Shown here in pieces: positions 45,701 to 55,876 of a stretch of 64,000 bases of DNA (within the stretch, counting starts at the first letter, position 1; each line of letters starts with the position of its first letter). Both the position numbers and the translations under genes were made by a program. The notes under the pieces were generated by a model. The model searched no databases. It was not told the origin of the DNA and saw only the letters and a list, made by a program, of their open reading frames with translations. The DNA is from Prochlorococcus sp. AG-347-J21 (lineage in GTDB: Bacteria > Cyanobacteriota > Cyanobacteriia > PCC-6307 > Cyanobiaceae), in NCBI GenBank assembly GCA_003281455.1, contig QCBX01000009.1, positions 1 through 64,000 of the forward strand. Direction: 5' to 3'.

Positions 45701-48142
45701 ATGGATAAGAAAAAATTCACTTCTATCTCACTCCGAGAAGAAATGCAACGATCTTATCTGGAGTATGCAATGAGTGTAATAGTTGGGCGTGCTCTTCCAG
45801 ATGCAAGAGACGGCCTTAAACCTGTACAAAGAAGAATACTATATGCAATGTACGAATTAGGTTTAACGCCGGATAGACCATTTAGAAAATGTGCGAGAGT
45901 TGTAGGAGATGTACTTGGTAAGTACCATCCTCATGGAGATCAAGCAGTTTATGATGCATTAGTAAGACTAGTTCAAAATTTTTCAACAAAATATCCTACT
46001 TTAGATGGTCATGGAAATTTTGGATCTGTAGATAATGATCCACCTGCTGCAATGAGATACACAGAAACCAGATTGGCGCCGATAGCACATAAAGGATTTC
46101 TTGAAGAAATTAGATCAGAAACGGTTAATTTTTCGAATAACTTTGATGGTTCCCAAAAAGAACCTGAAGTTCTTCCAGCTCAACTTCCATTTTTGTTATT
46201 AAACGGATCGTCAGGTATAGCTGTAGGAATGGCTACAAACATTCCACCTCACAACCTGGGAGAAATAATAGATGGTCTAATTGCTATTGTAGAAAACAAA
46301 GATGTAAGCGATAAAAAACTTTTTAACCTTATTAAAGGACCTGATTTTCCTACAGGCGGGGAATTAATTTATAGTCGCGACATAAACGAGCTTTACAAAA
46401 CTGGGAAGGGATCAATTACTATAAGAGGCGTAATCAATACTGAAGAAATAAATTTAGGCAAGGGTAAACATAAAAGAAATGCATTAATAATTACGGAACT
46501 TCCTTATCAAACAAACAAATCAGGTTGGATTGAGAAACTGGCAGAACTTGTAAATTCAAGCAAAATCGATGGAATATCTGATATACGGGATGAAAGCGAT
46601 AGAGATGGAATGAGAATTGTTATTGAGTTAAAAAAAGATTCTAATGCTGAACTTATAATTTCAAATTTATATAAAAAAACAACTCTACAAACCAACTTTG
46701 GTGCAATATTTTTAGCTTTAGTCAAAGGTAAGCCTTTACAATTAAACCTCAGGCAATATCTTAATTATTTTCTAGAATTTAGAGAAGAAACAATTAGAAA
46801 AAGAACTAATTATTTTCTGACAAACACGCTTGATAAACTAGAAACCTTAGAGGGTTTATCAAAAGCAACAAAAAACATAAAAAAAATTATCGGGATTATT
46901 GAAGACTCAGAAAATGCAGTAGAAGCTAAGTCAAAATTGATTAATAGTTTTTTCTTAAGTGAAAAACAAGCAAATTCCATTTTGGATATGCCGCTTAAAA
47001 AATTGACAACTTTAGAAAGAAATCAAATAAATGATGATATAAAAAAATTGCGGGAAGAAAAGATTTACTTTCAAAAATTACTAAACGAAAGAAAATTATT
47101 ACTCGAATTACTAATAGAAGAATTATTAATATTAAAGAAAAATTTTAATGTTAAAAGAAAAACAAAACTACTTAAAAATATAAATCAAGATGAAGAATTA
47201 GAAACAATTAATAAGCAAATATTAGAAGATTTTATAAATAAAAAAACAAAATTATGTATAGATAATAGACTCTACTTAAAAAAAATGATTTTTAATAACT
47301 ATAAGAAATCATTTGAAGAAGTAAATAAAAATATAGAAAATAAAAATATTCAAAAATTCATATGCAATATTGACAAAAATTTGAAAATAGTTGGTGTCAC
47401 TTATACTGGCAAAGTTTTTCACATTGATTGGGAGTCAAATATTAATAGTGACTATAAATTAGATAATAAAAATCTTGGAAATATTGATCCAAATGAAATA
47501 ATCAATTTTCATTCAATTCAAAAAGATATTCAAAATTATTTATGTATCTTAAATTCAGATGGAAGATTTAAAAAAGTTTTATTCGACGAAGACATGATTA
47601 AAAGTAATAGATCTTTTGCAATAACAAAATTAAAAAATAATATAAAAATAATTGATTCATTTATTTATAAAACAGAAAAAAATTTAATTGTATTAACTTC
47701 GATTGGAAGAATTCTGAAGTTTAATTTATCAAATGCATTCTTACCTCCTACTACTAAACAATCTCAAGGATTAATTCTGACAAAACTTTTACCAACAGAA
47801 AAAATTATTTCTTGTTGTCCGTATCAAAATGAACAAAATATTTATTTAGTTTCTAGAAAAGGACAAATCTTTTCTATAAATAGTAATGACATTAAATACT
47901 CAAATGAAAGCATCTTAGGTTATTTAAATGAAAAAACCCAACTTAAAAATGATCATTTCCTTAAAGTTTTGCCAAGCAATAATTACCTTGATATTGAAAC
48001 TAATAAAAATAAATCAGTTAGATTAAAGATTGATCAATTGAATTTCAAATCTAATAAAACAAATTTTTTAATTGAATTTTTAAAATTAGATAAAGACGAA
48101 CATATAGAAAATTGTTTTCGACTTAAAAACTTTCTTCACTAA
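45701..48142 (+). CDS. DNA gyrase/topoisomerase IV subunit A-type protein (ParC-like)
   Basis: The 813-residue protein is a type IIA topoisomerase A subunit: breakage-reunion domain (about 10-510) with the catalytic tyrosine at Y120 (AAMRYTETR) and the GKYHPHGD motif. A C-terminal beta-pinwheel follows (about 520-813). The pinwheel lacks a recognisable GyrA box (QRRGGKG), which gyrase needs for DNA wrapping, so a topoisomerase IV (decatenase) or divergent role is plausible. Its C-terminal half is very Lys/Asn-rich. I leave the symbol open. It converges on purF with a 4-bp overlap. Confidence 0.9.
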   Translation: MDKKKFTSISLREEMQRSYLEYAMSVIVGRALPDARDGLKPVQRRILYAMYELGLTPDRPFRKCARVVGDVLGKYHPHGDQAVYDALVRLVQNFSTKYPTLDGHGNFGSVDNDPPAAMRYTETRLAPIAHKGFLEEIRSETVNFSNNFDGSQKEPEVLPAQLPFLLLNGSSGIAVGMATNIPPHNLGEIIDGLIAIVENKDVSDKKLFNLIKGPDFPTGGELIYSRDINELYKTGKGSITIRGVINTEEINLGKGKHKRNALIITELPYQTNKSGWIEKLAELVNSSKIDGISDIRDESDRDGMRIVIELKKDSNAELIISNLYKKTTLQTNFGAIFLALVKGKPLQLNLRQYLNYFLEFREETIRKRTNYFLTNTLDKLETLEGLSKATKNIKKIIGIIEDSENAVEAKSKLINSFFLSEKQANSILDMPLKKLTTLERNQINDDIKKLREEKIYFQKLLNERKLLLELLIEELLILKKNFNVKRKTKLLKNINQDEELETINKQILEDFINKKTKLCIDNRLYLKKMIFNNYKKSFEEVNKNIENKNIQKFICNIDKNLKIVGVTYTGKVFHIDWESNINSDYKLDNKNLGNIDPNEIINFHSIQKDIQNYLCILNSDGRFKKVLFDEDMIKSNRSFAITKLKNNIKIIDSFIYKTEKNLIVLTSIGRILKFNLSNAFLPPTTKQSQGLILTKLLPTEKIISCCPYQNEQNIYLVSRKGQIFSINSNDIKYSNESILGYLNEKTQLKNDHFLKVLPSNNYLDIETNKNKSVRLKIDQLNFKSNKTNFLIEFLKLDKDEHIENCFRLKNFLH

Positions 48143-49599
48143 GATTTATATTCATTTTCAACCCAATTTAAGTACTCTTGATTAACTGTTCCCGTTACAT
48201 AAGAACCAGTGAAGCAACTCATTTCCAAATCGTTAATAGAAGAATCACTTATTATAGATCTCCGTAAATTACCAACACTTTGATAAACAAGATTATCAAT
48301 TTTAAGTTGATCTGCAATTTCACTAATTGTTCTATTGTGAGCAATTAATTCGTCTCTATTAGGCATATTAATTCCATATACGTGAGGAAAACGGACAGGA
48401 GGTGCTGCTGATGTAAAAAAAACTTTATTTGCACCCGCATCTTTAGCCATTTGAACAATTTCTTTTGAAGTGGTACCTCTTACTATTGAGTCATCAACAA
48501 TTAATACATTTTTATTTTTAAACTCTGCACTCATAGCATTTAATTTTTGTCTTACAGATTTCTTGCGTTTCTGCTGACCAGGCATTATAAATGTTCTGCC
48601 AACATATCTATTTTTAAAAAACCCCTCCCTATATTCTATACCTAACTGTCTTGCAACTTGCATAGCAGCAGGGCGAGAAGAATCAGGAATAGGCATTACT
48701 ACATCAACATCTCCTGCATTTATATTTTCTTTTATTGTTTCCGCCAAATAATCTCCCATTTTTAAACGAGCTTTGTAAACTGAAATTCCATTCATGATTG
48801 AATCTGGTCTAGCTAAATAAACATATTCAAAAGCACAGGGAAATAACATTGGATTTTCAGCACATTGCTTAGAAAAAAAATCCCCATTTAGATTTATAAA
48901 AATAGCTTCTCCTGGATCTACATCTCTGACTACTTGATAATCATTATTCTCAAGAACAAGAGATTCGCTAGCAATCATCCATTCTTCTTTACCTGTAGAT
49001 AATGAAAGCCTTTTTCCTATAACTAACGGTCTAATACCAAAAGGATCTCTGAACGCTAATAAACCATGTCCTGAAATTAATGCAATTGAAGCATATGATC
49101 CCTGGATTCTTTTGTGTAATGACTTTACAGCATCAAAAATAATATCAGGTTCTAATTCTTGCTTATGAATTTGTTCTTGTAATTCTGTAGCAAATACATT
49201 TAATAGCATTTCAGTATCACTAGAAGAATTTGTATGCCGCTTGTCAATATTAAATAATTGTTTTTCTAAATCCCTAGTATTTGTCAAATTTCCATTATGT
49301 ATTAAAACAATTCCATATGGAGCATTGACATAAAAAGGCTGAGCTTCCTCTACACTTTCTGCTGATCCTTTTGTTGCATACCTAACATGACCTAATCCAA
49401 TTTTACCGATTAAATTTCTCATATCTCTAGTTCTATAAGCAGTATTAACCTGACCTTTCGCTTTATGTATATGGAAAATAGTATTTTCCATTGTAGCTAT
49501 ACCTGTTGAGTCTTGACCTCTATGCTGCAAAAGCAAAAGACTATCATAAATCTGTTGATTTACATCATCTGAAGAAACGATTCCAACTATTCCGCACAT
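48139..49599 (-). CDS. purF: Amidophosphoribosyltransferase
   Basis: PurF makes phosphoribosylamine from PRPP and glutamine, the first committed step of purine synthesis. Cys2 (MCGIVG) is the amidotransferase nucleophile, with no long propeptide before it. Later blocks are [13 protein letters not shown], the PRPP-binding segment [18 protein letters not shown] and the Fe-S-type cysteines near the C-terminus ([24 protein letters not shown]). The 486-residue length is normal. It lies 47 bp after purL on the same strand, forming a purL-purF pair. Confidence 0.97.
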   Translation of the reverse strand: MCGIVGIVSSDDVNQQIYDSLLLLQHRGQDSTGIATMENTIFHIHKAKGQVNTAYRTRDMRNLIGKIGLGHVRYATKGSAESVEEAQPFYVNAPYGIVLIHNGNLTNTRDLEKQLFNIDKRHTNSSSDTEMLLNVFATELQEQIHKQELEPDIIFDAVKSLHKRIQGSYASIALISGHGLLAFRDPFGIRPLVIGKRLSLSTGKEEWMIASESLVLENNDYQVVRDVDPGEAIFINLNGDFFSKQCAENPMLFPCAFEYVYLARPDSIMNGISVYKARLKMGDYLAETIKENINAGDVDVVMPIPDSSRPAAMQVARQLGIEYREGFFKNRYVGRTFIMPGQQKRKKSVRQKLNAMSAEFKNKNVLIVDDSIVRGTTSKEIVQMAKDAGANKVFFTSAAPPVRFPHVYGINMPNRDELIAHNRTISEIADQLKIDNLVYQSVGNLRRSIISDSSINDLEMSCFTGSYVTGTVNQEYLNWVENEYKS

Positions 49600-49646
49600 A
49601 ATTTAATATATAAAAATGATTAATAGTTGAGAAATGTTTTTCATAT

Positions 49647-51986
49647 TTAAAAGTAATCTGAAATACTATTATTAAATTTTTCGGTTAATTCCTCAACCCT
49701 AATATTGCAAATATTTTTTTCGTTGATTTTTATCTTCAGCGTGTCACTAGATACGTATCCTATTTTTTTTACATAAACAGTTGATGGGAAATTTATTTGA
49801 TTTTGTTTTAAATAATTAAACCATTCATTTTGTTTCATTTTACTAATTGAAAAAATAATTCTTGACCCCCCTTCGGCAAACAATAAATTATCAACTCTAT
49901 TTACATCTTTCTCTAATTCTATATTTGCACCCCTTGAGGACAAAATACAAGACTCTGCTAAAGCTATAGCTAAACCTCCGTCGCTGATATCGTGCGAAGA
50001 AACTACAAGACTATTTAAAATCGCATTTCTTAAAAAACTCTGGCAAAACTTTTCATCCAACAAATCTATTTTTGGAGGCCGACCTGTAATTTCTCCATGA
50101 AAATATTCCAGATAAGAACTAGCTGCAATTGTAGTATCTGATTTATAAGAACCAATTAACCAGATTTCATCTTCAATATTTTTCCATTCACTACTTACAG
50201 ATTTTTCGACATTATCAATCTTTCCGACCATCCCAATAACTGGAGTAGGATTGATAGGAGTTATTAGATTATCTTTATTTTTTGATTCATTATATAAAGA
50301 TACATTACCTCCTGTAACAGGAGTTTCTAAAGCTTTACAGGCTTCAGCAATTCCATTACATGAAGATGAAAGTTGCCAATATCCTATTTCATTCTCAGGC
50401 GAAGAAAAATTTAAATTATTTGTAATTGCTACTGGTTCAGCACCAACACAACTAACATTTCTAGCGGATTCTGCGACAGCAGCGATAGATCCTCTAAAAG
50501 GATCAAGCGCAACCCATCTACTATTGCAATCAACTGAAGCAGCGACACCAGAAAATACTTTACTTTTATTTTTTTTATTTTGTTCTCTTAGTCTTACTAC
50601 AGCTGCATCTGATTTTCCAGCTTTAAAAACTGTATTTGCCTGAACTTGAGAATCATATTGTTTATAAATCCATCGTTTAGAAGCTATTGATGGATTAGAG
50701 AGTAGTTTTAAAATGATTTCTGAAAAAGAAAAATTCTTATTTTCTTTCAATGAAAATATTTTTTGCTCATGAATTTCTGGTAAATCATTTTCTTTCCATT
50801 CCCATTTATGTAAAAGATGATCTGGTGGGTTATTAATCACATTGTGAAAATTGACAGGAGTATCATCAGATAAGGCAGAAGTAGGTATTTGGGCCACAAT
50901 TTTACCTTTATGAGAAATAATTACTTCATTAGTTCCTATCACTTCACCAATAACACTGGCGTATAATCCCCATTTATTAAATTTTTCAATAAGATTATTA
51001 ATTTTTTCTTCTTTAACGACAAACAACATTCTTTCTTGCGATTCAGATAATAAATACTGGTATGAGGACATATCATCTTCTCTAGAAGGGACCAAATCTA
51101 AATCGATAGATATCCCTAAATTTCCATTGGCGGCCATTTCTGCGCTACTGCATGTTAAACCTGCAGCACCCATATCTTGAGCTGCAATTACATCCCCTGT
51201 CTTGAAAGCATCCAAACAAGCTTCAATAAGACTTTTCTCAACAAATGGATCACCTACCTGAACAGCAGGTCTATCATCCAATGAAGTTGTAGTTAATTCT
51301 GAACTAGCAAAACTAGCACCACCAACACCATCTCTACCAGTTGTATTACCAACATATAACACTGGTGATCCTACATTTTTAGCTCCAGAACAAACGATTT
51401 CATCAGTCTCTAAAAGTCCTAAAGCCATAACATTCACAAGAGGATTTCCAGAGTAACTATCATCGAAATCAATTTCACCTCCAACGGTCGGCACACCTAC
51501 GCAATTCCCATAATGTGAAATACCGGATACAACTCCTCGTAGTAAATCAACATTTGATGATTTATCAAGGTTGCCAAATCTCAATGAATTCAAAACTGCG
51601 ATTGGCCTAGCACCCATTGTGAATATATCTCTTAAAATTCCTCCTACACCTGTTGCTGCGCCTTGAAAAGGTTCAATAGCAGAAGGATGATTATGACTTT
51701 CTATTTTAAAAACAAGTTTTTGATTATTTCCAACATCAATAACGCCAGCATTTTCTCCAGGTCCAACTAAAACATTTTTACCTTTAGTGGGAAACTTAGA
51801 TAGTAAAGGTTTTGAATTTCTATAACAACAATGTTCGGACCACATAACGCCAAACATGCCTAATTCCGTTCTGTTAGGTTTTCTCTTTAATCTTTTACAA
51901 ATTTCTTCGTAATCTTTAAGTGTTAAATTTTCAACTTGTAGTGCTTCATTAAGATCATATAGATCATTATTTTCTTGATTTATCAT
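49647..51986 (-). CDS. purL: Phosphoribosylformylglycinamidine synthase subunit PurL
   Basis: PurL with PurQ and PurS converts FGAR to FGAM in purine synthesis. At 779 residues this is the small (non-fused) PurL, so separate PurS and PurQ are expected elsewhere. Conserved blocks include [50 protein letters not shown] and the second-half repeat [14 protein letters not shown]. It begins 3 bp after the PRC-barrel gene, so it is probably in one leftward unit with dnaN. Confidence 0.97.
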   Translation of the reverse strand: MINQENNDLYDLNEALQVENLTLKDYEEICKRLKRKPNRTELGMFGVMWSEHCCYRNSKPLLSKFPTKGKNVLVGPGENAGVIDVGNNQKLVFKIESHNHPSAIEPFQGAATGVGGILRDIFTMGARPIAVLNSLRFGNLDKSSNVDLLRGVVSGISHYGNCVGVPTVGGEIDFDDSYSGNPLVNVMALGLLETDEIVCSGAKNVGSPVLYVGNTTGRDGVGGASFASSELTTTSLDDRPAVQVGDPFVEKSLIEACLDAFKTGDVIAAQDMGAAGLTCSSAEMAANGNLGISIDLDLVPSREDDMSSYQYLLSESQERMLFVVKEEKINNLIEKFNKWGLYASVIGEVIGTNEVIISHKGKIVAQIPTSALSDDTPVNFHNVINNPPDHLLHKWEWKENDLPEIHEQKIFSLKENKNFSFSEIILKLLSNPSIASKRWIYKQYDSQVQANTVFKAGKSDAAVVRLREQNKKNKSKVFSGVAASVDCNSRWVALDPFRGSIAAVAESARNVSCVGAEPVAITNNLNFSSPENEIGYWQLSSSCNGIAEACKALETPVTGGNVSLYNESKNKDNLITPINPTPVIGMVGKIDNVEKSVSSEWKNIEDEIWLIGSYKSDTTIAASSYLEYFHGEITGRPPKIDLLDEKFCQSFLRNAILNSLVVSSHDISDGGLAIALAESCILSSRGANIELEKDVNRVDNLLFAEGGSRIIFSISKMKQNEWFNYLKQNQINFPSTVYVKKIGYVSSDTLKIKINEKNICNIRVEELTEKFNNSISDYF

Positions 51987-51989
51987 TAT

Positions 51990-52697
51990 TTATATCCAAG
52001 GGTCATCTTCTTTTTTTTCACTAGACGGTATAGATGTTCTGTCATCATTATAAAAACTTTTTTGTTTAAAATCTAAGTTTTGGCTAATATCTTCATCTTC
52101 TTCAAGCCATTCCTCTAATCTATTAGAAGCAATATTTTTCATATCATCAAATCTATCAAAAATTTTTTTCCCTTTTTGCATAAATTCATTTTTAATACTT
52201 GATTTTATTAAAGGTAAATCATCTAAAGAATTACTTTCACAGAATACCAATCCCGGTTGTTGGTCATTAATATTATCAATAGTTAATTTCCATCTACTAG
52301 AACCTGGAATCTTAGGATTAGATCTAGAAACTAAGTAATATTTAATTTTTCCCGTTTTCATTTCAAATAAAAAATCTGCAATGACTCCTATTTTTGATCC
52401 ATTTATATTTATAAGATTAGCTTCTATTAAAGTTGGGAACCTATTTAAAGTTGCTAAATCCGAAATAGATGGATCGCCTTTGACATAAATTTCATTATCT
52501 ATTATTTGAGTAATTTGATTTAATCGCCAAACATTTCTTTTTAAATCAAAATTTGAAGGACGAGAGTACCATCCTAGAATCCGGTGAACTGGAGGATGCA
52601 TCCATACATTTTCACCATTTCCATAATTAAGGACCATATTACCCTTAACACTATAATTTAATAATTCACTTAATAAAATTTCTTTAGGTAATTTCAA
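51990..52697 (-). CDS. PRC-barrel domain protein, conserved next to dnaN
   Basis: This is a 235-residue protein with two PRC-barrel-like beta segments: the first near 14-75 (VKGNMVLNYGNGENVWMHPP to VKGDPSIS) and the second near 85-150 (NGSKIGVIADFLFEMKTGKIKYYLVS). An acidic C-terminal tail (about 195-235, rich in Asp/Glu/Ser) follows. It starts 1 bp after the dnaN stop and ends 3 bp before purL. From memory the dnaN-PRC-purL-purF order is conserved in picocyanobacteria; the protein's role is unknown, and co-expression with the clamp may mean a chromosome or ribosome link. Confidence 0.85.
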   Translation of the reverse strand: MKLPKEILLSELLNYSVKGNMVLNYGNGENVWMHPPVHRILGWYSRPSNFDLKRNVWRLNQITQIIDNEIYVKGDPSISDLATLNRFPTLIEANLININGSKIGVIADFLFEMKTGKIKYYLVSRSNPKIPGSSRWKLTIDNINDQQPGLVFCESNSLDDLPLIKSSIKNEFMQKGKKIFDRFDDMKNIASNRLEEWLEEDEDISQNLDFKQKSFYNDDRTSIPSSEKKEDDPWI

Positions 52698-52698
52698 A

Positions 52699-53856
52699 TT
52701 AAGAACGAACCTGCACAGGCATGACTAAATAAGTAAAAGAATTAAGATTATCTTCTGGAACAAAAACCGCTGGAGTAGTTGCAATATTACACTTTAAAAG
52801 TACATTTTCAGAAGCAATCACTTTTAAACCTTCTAACAAATATCTTACGTTAAATGCAATATCAAAATTTTCTCCAGAATAAGAAATAGGTATTGATTCA
52901 TTTGCATTTCCAATATCTTGAGCATCTGCGCTTATTGAAGCTAAATCTGTATCATCTAATTTAATCTTTACAACACTACTTTGCTGATCAGCCAAAACAG
53001 CAATTCTTTCTAATGAATCAATTAATTTTTTTGTATTAAAATTTATAATTTTAGAAAAAGAATCCGGAATTAATTGTGAATAATTAGGATAAGTACCTTC
53101 TAAAGTTCTTGTAGTAATTATTTGATTAGAAGATATAAACACTACTTGACCTTTGTCATAAAAAAGCTTAATTGAATTTTCTGAACTTCTCAAAGATACT
53201 AGTTTTTCAATTTCTCTCAATGATCTAGTTGGGATAGTTACAGATAAATCATCAACATTTGAAGATAAGTTTTCTTTATTTTCAATATGTTCTTCATTGC
53301 CAATTAAGGCAACAGCCAATCTATGACCATCCGTAGAAGCAGACTCTAAATAATTTGGTTTGAAGGTAAAATTGACACCTGTGAGTAGTTGCTTTGAATC
53401 ATCATTACTACTGGCAAAAATGGTAGATTTTAAAGCCTTTAAAAAAGAACTAGGATCAATATTCAAAGAAGTACCGCTTTCAACAAATGGTAAATTAGGA
53501 TATTCATCAGAGGGGATTCCTTTTAAATTAAAAGAACCTCTATCACTTTTTATTAGGATATTATCTGAATTCTCGTCTACTTCTAGAGAAACAGGAGTTT
53601 CATTAGGTAGTTTGTTTACTATTTCGGATAAAAGTTTTGAAGGTATAGTAATAGCTCCACTATTTTTAACAGTTCCATCAAAAGAAGTTTGAATTCCTAA
53701 ATTTAAGTCAAATCCTGTGACGCTAATTTTATTAGTACCTTCGTCAGCTGTTAAAAGTATGTTTGCAAGAATTGGATGCGTTGGCCTTGAAGCAACTGCC
53801 TTGCTTACTAGTTGTATAGCATTATTTAATTCATTTTGATTACAAATAATTTCCAT
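52699..53856 (-). CDS. dnaN: DNA polymerase III sliding clamp (beta subunit)
   Basis: DnaN is the ring-shaped clamp that tethers Pol III to DNA. The 385-residue protein has three similar domains and the family patterns RPTHPILANILLTA, TGVNFTF, ATDGHRLAV-like (STDGHRLAVALIG), EGTYPNYSQLIP and C-terminal VMPVQVRS. It is the first gene of the leftward dnaN-PRC-purL-purF series. Directly upstream is the putative origin; a good promoter (TTGAAT-17-TATATT) lies 27 bp before the start. Confidence 0.97.
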   Translation of the reverse strand: MEIICNQNELNNAIQLVSKAVASRPTHPILANILLTADEGTNKISVTGFDLNLGIQTSFDGTVKNSGAITIPSKLLSEIVNKLPNETPVSLEVDENSDNILIKSDRGSFNLKGIPSDEYPNLPFVESGTSLNIDPSSFLKALKSTIFASSNDDSKQLLTGVNFTFKPNYLESASTDGHRLAVALIGNEEHIENKENLSSNVDDLSVTIPTRSLREIEKLVSLRSSENSIKLFYDKGQVVFISSNQIITTRTLEGTYPNYSQLIPDSFSKIINFNTKKLIDSLERIAVLADQQSSVVKIKLDDTDLASISADAQDIGNANESIPISYSGENFDIAFNVRYLLEGLKVIASENVLLKCNIATTPAVFVPEDNLNSFTYLVMPVQVRS

Positions 53857-53882
53857 CAGAATTTGGAACTTTTTACAAATAC

Positions 53883-53911
53883 AATATACTTTTTTCGTAA
53901 ATTAAATTCAA
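53883..53911 (-). promoter_or_regulatory. candidate dnaN promoter
   Basis: On the minus strand TTGAAT (53906-53911) and TATATT (53883-53888) are spaced by exactly 17 bp and lie 27 bp before the dnaN ATG. Being inside the putative origin, it could respond to DnaA. Confidence 0.5.
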
Positions 53912-53966
53912 TAAATTTATTTTTAACTCTTTTCTAATATAAAAATAAATAAAAAAATTAAAAAAT

Positions 53967-53978
53967 TAGTAGTAGTAG
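53967..53978 (-). repeat. four tandem CTA triplets resembling a DnaA-trio element
   Basis: The plus strand reads TAG four times (minus strand CTA four times) from 53967 to 53978. On the minus strand the two abutting near-DnaA boxes (53983-54000) end 4 bases before the first triplet. Bacterial DnaA-trio motifs are TAG-like triplets placed just beyond a DnaA box on the opposite strand, so spacing and strand agree. Confidence 0.6.
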
Positions 53979-53982
53979 TTTT

Positions 53983-54000
53983 TGTGGGAACTGTGGAATT
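53983..54000 (-). promoter_or_regulatory. two abutting near-consensus DnaA boxes
   Basis: On the minus strand AATTCCACA (53992-54000) is directly followed by GTTCCCACA (53983-53991). Each matches TTTTCCACA at 7 of 9 positions, mismatching mainly at the 5' end. They point toward the CTA triplets. Confidence 0.5.
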
Positions 54001-54193
54001 CTTTAATTAAACTACTTGTTTATTTAGTTTACGAAGAAAAGAATATGTGTAAAAAATTTTTTATTTGTTAAATATTTTTTACTTTTTCCAAAAATTTTAA
54101 ATTTATTCAACAAATCGAATTTCTTGTTATGCACTTTTCAACAAATGAGGTTTGTTTTTAATTGATTTCCACAGACACTATTTTTTTTGGATT

Positions 54194-55297
54194 TTAATAT
54201 CCTAAGATTTTAGTTATATTTTTTAATGAAGGTTCAATATTTTTCCTAAAAATAGCATCGTTGTTTTTTATAGCGCAATCAGGATCTTTCAATCCATTTC
54301 CAGTCAGAACACAAACAATAGTCGATTCTTTCTGAATTCTATTTTTATTTTTAATCAGTCCAGCAACTGATGCTGCACTGGCAGGTTCACAAAATACTCC
54401 CTCTTTGGCAAGAATTTTATAAGCATTAATTATTTCTTCATCTGTAACTGATTGAAAGTCTCCTTTACTCTCTTTCCTTACTTTTTTTGCTTTTTCTCTA
54501 TTTACAGGATTGCCAATCCTTATTGCAGTTGCAATTGTTTCTGGATCCTTAACTATTATATTTTTTACTAATGGAGCAGAGCCTTCGGACTGAAAACCCA
54601 TCATTAATGGTAATTTCAAATTCCTTTTTATTTTTGAATATTCTTTAAATCCCATCCAATAAGCAGTTATGTTTCCTGCATTACCCATTGGAATACAAAG
54701 CCAATCAGGAGCATAACCTAAGTCATCAACTATTTCAAAAGCTGCCGTCTTTTGTCCTTGTATTCGATATGGATTAACAGAATTAACAAGTTCTATAGGA
54801 TGTTCTGAGGATAAATCTCTAACAATTTCAAGAGCCTTATCAAAGTTTCCATTAATAGATATTATTTCAGCGCCATACATTAATGCTTGCGCAAGCTTTC
54901 CTTGTGCAACAAATCCTTCTGGGATTAAAACATAAGGTTTTAATCCTCCTCTCGAAGCATATGCAGCAGCAGCAGCAGAGGTATTTCCAGTACTTGCACA
55001 AATTACTGCTTCACGGCCTTCTTCTTTTGCTTTGCTAATTGCCATAGTCATTCCACGATCTTTAAAAGATCCTGTTGGATTTAGGCCATCATATTTTAAA
55101 AAAACTTTTGTTCTATTTCCAATTAAGTTGCTAATTGACTCGCTTAGAATTAGTGGTGTATTTCCTTCATTTAGGGAAATAATAGGAGTTTTCTTTGTAA
55201 CTGGAAGATATTGTTTATAAGCTTCTATTAGTCCTGGCCATCTCTTTTTTCTGTAATTAATACGCAGTTTATTTTTTATTTTATTGAATAACACCAT
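54194..55297 (-). CDS. thrC: Threonine synthase
   Basis: ThrC converts O-phosphohomoserine to threonine with PLP. The 367-residue protein has the PLP lysine at K79 ([11 protein letters not shown]), the PLP-phosphate glycine-rich loop in [12 protein letters not shown] and the C-terminal [12 protein letters not shown]. Residues 1-18 are a basic extension. It is the last gene of a leftward ubiB-DUF1400-thrC series, 6 bp after the DUF1400 gene. Its 3' end borders the putative origin. Confidence 0.96.
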   Translation of the reverse strand: MVLFNKIKNKLRINYRKKRWPGLIEAYKQYLPVTKKTPIISLNEGNTPLILSESISNLIGNRTKVFLKYDGLNPTGSFKDRGMTMAISKAKEEGREAVICASTGNTSAAAAAYASRGGLKPYVLIPEGFVAQGKLAQALMYGAEIISINGNFDKALEIVRDLSSEHPIELVNSVNPYRIQGQKTAAFEIVDDLGYAPDWLCIPMGNAGNITAYWMGFKEYSKIKRNLKLPLMMGFQSEGSAPLVKNIIVKDPETIATAIRIGNPVNREKAKKVRKESKGDFQSVTDEEIINAYKILAKEGVFCEPASAASVAGLIKNKNRIQKESTIVCVLTGNGLKDPDCAIKNNDAIFRKNIEPSLKNITKILGY

Positions 55298-55303
55298 GGT
55301 TGT

Positions 55304-55876
55304 TTAATTTGTTTTGATTTTTTCTAGAGGGGAATTGGTGAAAAAGGTTAATAATTCTGAAATCGATTCTACTTTATTCATAACTTTGCTCAAAGCGCTG
55401 ACATCTAAAATTACAGTTTTAGTTGGATATCCTTCAAAAAAATTTAATAGATTTATTTTTCCATTTCCTATGTTAATTCCTTGAATTACGCTTGCTCTAA
55501 GGGCCAGCATACCTGTTCTTTCATCAGTTGCTCTGGGTGGGTGGATAATAGATGAAAGTCTTGTTAAAAAAACATTTCCTATTTCAGAATATACGAGTTT
55601 GCTTGCAATGGTAATAGGAACTTCAAAATCTTTGTTTAAAACTTTTCTAATTTCTTTATCGGGAGATCCAGTTGCTCTCAAAATTCTTTTTAATTGTCTT
55701 GTAGATTTACCTTCTTTAGCAAAAGTTTTTAAAGTATTTATTTTAATTGTTCTAGAAAATATGCTATATGTGATTTTAATTTCTTCAGCAGTATAAGCTT
55801 TTGGAATATTAAAAAATATTGGAGAAATTACTAAAATAAAAAATATTTTAGATATTAAAAATTTACTAAACTTCAT
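55304..55876 (-). CDS. Exported stand-alone DUF1400 protein
   Basis: This is a 190-residue protein with a signal peptide (KFLISKIFFILVISPIFF, cut near AYTA at about residue 29). The mature region starts AEEIKITYSIFSRTIKI, the pattern of DUF1400, a cyanobacterial domain usually found before an alpha/beta-hydrolase domain. Here no hydrolase domain follows, so it is a stand-alone form, probably in the periplasm or lumen. Function unknown. It directly follows the UbiB-type kinase gene, whose stop abuts this start. Confidence 0.75.
   Translation of the reverse strand: MKFSKFLISKIFFILVISPIFFNIPKAYTAEEIKITYSIFSRTIKINTLKTFAKEGKSTRQLKRILRATGSPDKEIRKVLNKDFEVPITIASKLVYSEIGNVFLTRLSSIIHPPRATDERTGMLALRASVIQGINIGNGKINLLNFFEGYPTKTVILDVSALSKVMNKVESISELLTFFTNSPLEKIKTN

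Larger units (their letters stand above)
53857..54193. other. putative chromosomal replication origin (oriC) upstream of dnaN
   Basis: This 337-bp gap between dnaN and thrC is the longest gene-free stretch in the window. It is highly AT-rich and has several 9-mers close to the DnaA box (TTATNCACA, or the cyanobacterial TTTTCCACA): plus strand 54127-54135 TTATGCACT, 54135-54143 TTTTCAACA, 54165-54173 ATTTCCACA and 54084-54092 TTTTCCAAA; minus strand 54046-54054 TTTTACACA, 53992-54000 AATTCCACA and 53983-53991 GTTCCCACA. The minus pair is followed by four CTA triplets and T-rich DNA, matching an origin unwinding module. No copy is a perfect box, so this rests on clustering, position and geometry. 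Confidence 0.65.

Noticed and set aside
50251..50643. 130-aa plus-strand frame inside purL
   Set aside because: Antisense shadow of a strongly conserved gene, with low-complexity Ala/Thr/Leu composition.
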